Source: Phoronis ovalis
Taxonomy: Eukaryota > Phoronida > Phoronidae
Direction of reading: 5' to 3'
DNA length: 24,880 nucleotides
Assembly: GCA_028565635.1 (NCBI GenBank)
Contig: JAOXYB010062167.1
Span: 1-24,880, forward strand
The notes below the pieces were generated by a model, which was not told the origin of the DNA, did no database searches, and worked only from the letters and a program-made list of their open reading frames with translations. Position numbers and translations under genes: made by a program. Shown in pieces: positions 22,301-24,880 of this stretch; position 1 is the first letter of the stretch; each line of letters begins with the position of its first letter.

Positions 22301-24690
22301 AGTCATTTTTAATGTAGTGGTATCCACTTCCGAAACGGACTGTGTCACAAGAGCCGAATGACGAACCCATCGAGCCTCAACCACAAGTTGTTGTTCAGGA
22401 AGATGTAGCAATGCAGGAAACAGCTAATCACAAATCTCAAGACAACGATTTAACACGAGCACAGTGGTTCTCTGGAGAACAAGCACCTGCTAAACCAAAA
22501 GGGATAGAAGGTGATGATGAAGTCACTAATGAAGATATAGAAACAGCTGACCTTATATTCCGAACAATTATTGCATTATTCAAAGATGATCCAGAACTCT
22601 TGGAGGGGCTCATAAATGGTAAGTTTGCAGTGACGTATTTGGAGGATATTGGAGGTACGACACAAACTTAAGGCATTCTTTAAGCAGGCATTAAATCATA
22701 GTGTCTTTGAACTTTAAATAATAGATATTCCCTGGATGTTGCACTGTTTACGGAAAGATATCAACCCATGTTCCTTGTCAAGAAAAGCACGAAATTACGT
22801 TGGCATTTCTTATCATAAAATACAAATAACACTATTCTCTGTTTAATTGATACTACATGAAATTAATTAGAAATTATTTTTCGTTGCTACTACATTCAAT
22901 TGTTTCACCCCGTGTTTGACATGTCTCAATTCTGAGTGTGTTGCTAGCTATTTCATGTTTAACATGTAATTACATAAAAATACGCGTGCAGAAAACTCGA
23001 CTAAATAAATAGTTATTTTTGTTTAGAAATGAAAACTGAAATGAGTGAATTGACGTATGACGGTGCGTATGAAACAGACGCGTCAAACGTTTCTCCTGAG
23101 ACCAACAAAAAAATTGTTGAAGATACATCCATAGACAAAAGAACACATCCAGGAGCTAAATCTGGTTGGTAATAATACGTGATAATACGTACGTTTACGT
23201 AAACTATGTATTTTGGTTGTACTTGTAGGAACGCCAATTTCGCCGAAACATATTATATATTGGCCACAAACATCCCTACATACATACATCATGCTATGAT
23301 CCCTGATACGGTAATCAGGTTTGCATTCATCAACGGACTGGTACTAATCATGAATATAATGAAATTAGTCAATTATGAAAAAAGTTATTGATTATGGATG
23401 ATACCTGTAACTATCCTCATTGGATGAGGAGCTATAAGGGAAACCTACGGGTATCTAAAACAATTTCTTTTTTTGCCTTTTTACTGCCAATTTACTGTAT
23501 ATACAAAAAAGATTCCTAAGAAATAACCATGATACCAGTAATACATGTAGTTCCTTTGAAGCGTCATACACCCGCGATCATATGGCACTGAAAGGGCAAT
23601 CCGATTTCAAAAAAATATGTGTGCTGCTTACTGTTTTCAAAGTCAATATTTAAGTTATTTGCATACATAAACATGAATGACCAACCCACAATTCACCACG
23701 GTTAATTCATAAGTGACCTCGATTAATTGTGGGGTGATTATGGTTTATTTCACCACGCAACCTGGTGCACGCCATTATTTTTTCTCAGATGTGATTTGTA
23801 TAACAATATTTTTATTAACATGATTTTTCAGCTGAAGTCGAAAAGAATGCTATACAGGAGGAAAGAGCTCGCTTGTTGCCACAGTACCACAGTCTGTACA
23901 TACCAGCAGACATTGACGGAAATGGTAAACATATCAAACCTTCAAGTATAACACAAAAAACAATTCACAACGATGAAAACAACGATGGCGATGACGATGA
24001 CGACTATGATGATGATGATGTTGATGATGATGACAGCGATTCTGATAGCGATGAAAGTCGGGATGACAGTTCTGATAATTCAAATCATATTTTGTATAAG
24101 TCTCAAAAAGATATTGCAGACGCTACATCAGAAGGAAGCAGTAATGAAGACAGCGAAAGCAGCGAAAATGGAGAGAATAATGATAACGACAAAATCCCTG
24201 AATTTGTTGATACCGTGGGTGCTACAACAGAACAAAGCAATAGTAAAGACAGTGAAAGTAGTGAGAATAATGACGACAAAGGAGCTATAATTCCTGAATT
24301 TGTGGATGATGACACATCCAGTGATGAGCAGGACACGTTTAAAGTGATACCGCTCATGTTTAAACAGCAAAACAAGAAAGCATCCAGTGACCAAGTACAC
24401 CAACAAAGAATATCAGGCAGCGATGGCTCAGATAGCCCACTGAGAGAAATTGCTGTAAGTATATCGTCTATTTTGAATATTTTTCTTCGCAAATACGCAT
24501 ACATCTGTTTTATAAAATTATAATGTTTCTTGCAGGATGATACAGGTAAACCAAAAAAATTAATGCATTTTGTCCACAAGACTGGCATGTTATATGCATC
24601 ACGTATGCGTATTTTAAGGGATATATACGTACTTTCATGTTCTCCATTAAATTGTAGGATGAGCTAAATCATTTGACTAAGCAGCATTAA
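16276..24690 (+). CDS. secreted, highly acidic Asp/Ser-rich protein, at least 391 aa, family not recognised
   Basis: The exons join as 16276..16330, 22074..22129, 22318..22618, 23027..23164, 23832..24454 and an uncertain last exon; the right limit given is provisional. Through 24454 the frame is 391 codons, with GT-AG junctions of phases 1, 0, 1, 1, 0. Residues 1-22 are a signal peptide (MRTLYIRGVLIWMAIVNVG, cleavage probably after ISA). KR pairs occur at 43-44 and 175-176. A helical hydrophobic patch lies near 115-137 (DLIFRTIIALF). Residues 235-262 are almost pure Asp/Ser, and two Ser/Glu-rich repeats ending IPEFVD lie at 287-310 and 319-342. Many S-x-E sites suit secretory-pathway (Fam20C-type) phosphorylation. 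Such proteins often bind calcium or mineral, as in shell matrix, but that is inference; I cannot name the family. The 3' end is unresolved. Confidence 0.75.
18611..18687 (+). repeat. 11-bp minisatellite, 7 copies
   Basis: Seven tandem units of consensus AGAGNACGGCC run without gaps (77 bp). Most variation is at position 5 and at the last bases. The array is about 60% G+C in an intron that is mostly A+T. An open frame at 18558-18761 simply runs through it and is not a gene. Confidence 0.85.
21221..21460. repeat. probable old interspersed repeat
   Basis: TTGGCGGACATCTTTA at 21221 and TTGGCGGCCATCTTGA at 21445 are near-identical direct repeats at the ends of a 240-bp stretch that also holds GACGGCCATGG (21246). 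This composition differs from the surrounding A+T-rich intron and resembles decayed transposon sequence. The family is not recognised. Confidence 0.35.
22074..22129 (+). CDS. secreted acidic protein, exon 2
   Basis: Acceptor CAACTTGCAG, donor AAG then GTAAAT. 56 nt, phase 1 to 0. It completes Gly19 and encodes ISAPVNKNDAVKEDLKNK, including the likely signal-peptidase site after Ala22. The exon is short and was found from its splice sites and frame. Confidence 0.7.
22318..22618 (+). CDS. secreted acidic protein, exon 3
   Basis: Acceptor AATGTAG; the exon starts TGG TAT CCA (WYPLPKRTVSQ) and ends CTC ATA AAT G before the donor GTAAGT. 301 nt, phase 0 to 1. Rich in Gln, Pro and acidic residues, with one hydrophobic helical patch near its end. 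The KR pair could be a proprotein-convertase site. Confidence 0.82.
23027..23164 (+). CDS. secreted acidic protein, exon 4
   Basis: Acceptor TTGTTTAG, 138 nt, phase 1 at both ends; encodes EMKTEMSELTYDGAYETD and onward to PGAKS. The donor is GTTGGT after 23164. The nearby GTAATA donor would create an immediate stop on joining the next exon, so the weaker site is the coding one. Confidence 0.75.
23685..23757. repeat. small inverted and direct repeat cluster in intron 4
   Basis: CCCACAATT at 23685-23693 pairs with AATTGTGGG at 23725-23733, and TTCACCACG occurs at 23692-23700 and 23749-23757. It lies between exons 4 and 5 of the secreted-protein gene. Possibly an old insertion, but too short to classify. 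Confidence 0.3.
23832..24454 (+). CDS. secreted acidic protein, exon 5 (poly-Asp tract and repeats)
   Basis: Acceptor ATTTTTCAG; CT joins G of exon 4 to make Ala184, and the exon runs to GAA ATT GCT before the strong donor GTAAGTAT. 623 nt. It encodes VEKNAIQEERARLLPQYHS, then the Asp/Ser tract and the two IPEFVD repeats. Simple-sequence GATGAT codons encode the acidic tract. Confidence 0.85.
24536..24690 (+). CDS. secreted acidic protein, uncertain 3' exon(s)
   Basis: Three readings are possible after 24454. (a) The acceptor TTCTTGCAG at 24535 is used and translation runs through DDTGKPKKLMHFV to TAA at 24665-24667. (b) A 10-nt microexon 24536-24545 ends at CAG before GTAAAC and continues beyond the window. 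(c) The acceptor TTGTAG at 24657 is used, giving DELNHLTKQH and TAA at 24688-24690. The tail in (a) is basic and hydrophobic, unlike the rest of the protein, which argues mildly for (b) or (c). Confidence 0.4.
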
Positions 24691-24729
24691 TCAATCAAGT
24701 TCATAGCTCCATTCACACTTACACTTGGA

Positions 24730-24880
24730 GCGCTTCATAATAAAGCGCTTTATAATAAAGCGCTTCATTTTCCGTCCACACTGGCATGCTTTAATTCGCT
24801 TCTATCTTCAAATATCTCGAAGCGCATTAGTCTACTTTAATGCGCTTCCGATATGCGGAGCTCTTTAGTTCAAGGAGGTG
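24730..24880. repeat. GCGCTT-rich repeat element at the window edge
   Basis: A 15-bp unit, GCGCTTCATAATAAA, is repeated at 24730 and 24745 with a partial third copy at 24760. It is followed by inverted forms (AAGCGCATTAG, AATGCGCTTCC). The dense GCGCTT / AAGCGC motifs in both orientations look like the terminal region of a DNA transposon or MITE that continues past the window. The AATAAA in the units (24739-24744, 24754-24759) could serve as poly(A) signals. Confidence 0.5.

Noticed and set aside
23921-23950. EF-hand calcium loop (DIDGNGK) in the acidic protein
   Set aside because: It starts like an EF-hand loop, but position 8 is His instead of a hydrophobic residue, position 12 is Ser rather than Glu, and no flanking helices are evident.
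24103-24588. Minus-strand open frames opposite the acidic exon
   Set aside because: Shadows of the Asp/Ser-rich coding sequence; they read as Leu/Ser-rich low complexity.

Overview
This window looks like nuclear DNA of an invertebrate animal. It is A+T-rich (roughly two thirds by eye), genes are broken by GT-AG introns, and most of the length is non-coding. The protein families (ankyrin/SOCS-box, ANKRD34-like, and a secreted Asp/Ser-rich protein) fit a bilaterian. A mollusc or other lophotrochozoan is my best guess, but the sequence does not prove it.

Three multi-exon genes can be assembled by hand; every splice junction named here keeps the reading frame. (1) Minus strand, 6054 down to 1915: five coding exons encode a 651-residue protein with about 13 ankyrin repeats, a Cys/His-rich insert and a C-terminal SOCS-box-like segment. 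This is the arrangement of the ASB family of cullin-5 ubiquitin-ligase substrate receptors. (2) Minus strand, 11807 down to 8955: two coding exons encode a 405-residue protein with N-terminal ankyrin repeats resembling ANKRD34 and a long disordered, basic and acidic tail. (3) Plus strand, from 16276 to the right edge: a TATA box, a signal-peptide exon, a 5.7 kb intron and then at least four more exons. They encode a secreted, highly acidic protein of at least 391 residues with a poly-Asp tract and two Ser/Glu-rich repeats. I do not recognise this third family, and it is the best candidate here for something undescribed.

Layout: 1-1914 is intergenic and 3' flank, with a small direct-repeat element. 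1915-6054 is the ASB-like gene. 6055-8954 is its upstream region, with degenerate repeats and a palindrome between 8-bp direct repeats. 8955-11807 is the ANKRD34-like gene, whose intron carries a near-perfect 41-bp palindrome between 5-bp direct repeats. 11808-16188 is a head-to-head intergenic interval with no supported gene. 16189-24690 is the secreted-protein gene, whose large intron holds a GC-rich 11-bp minisatellite and older repeats. 24730-24880 is a repeat-rich element touching the edge.

Nothing shows that the three genes work together. The two ankyrin genes lie in tandem on one strand but share little beyond the ankyrin fold. No rRNA, tRNA, CRISPR array or bacterial-type operon was seen.
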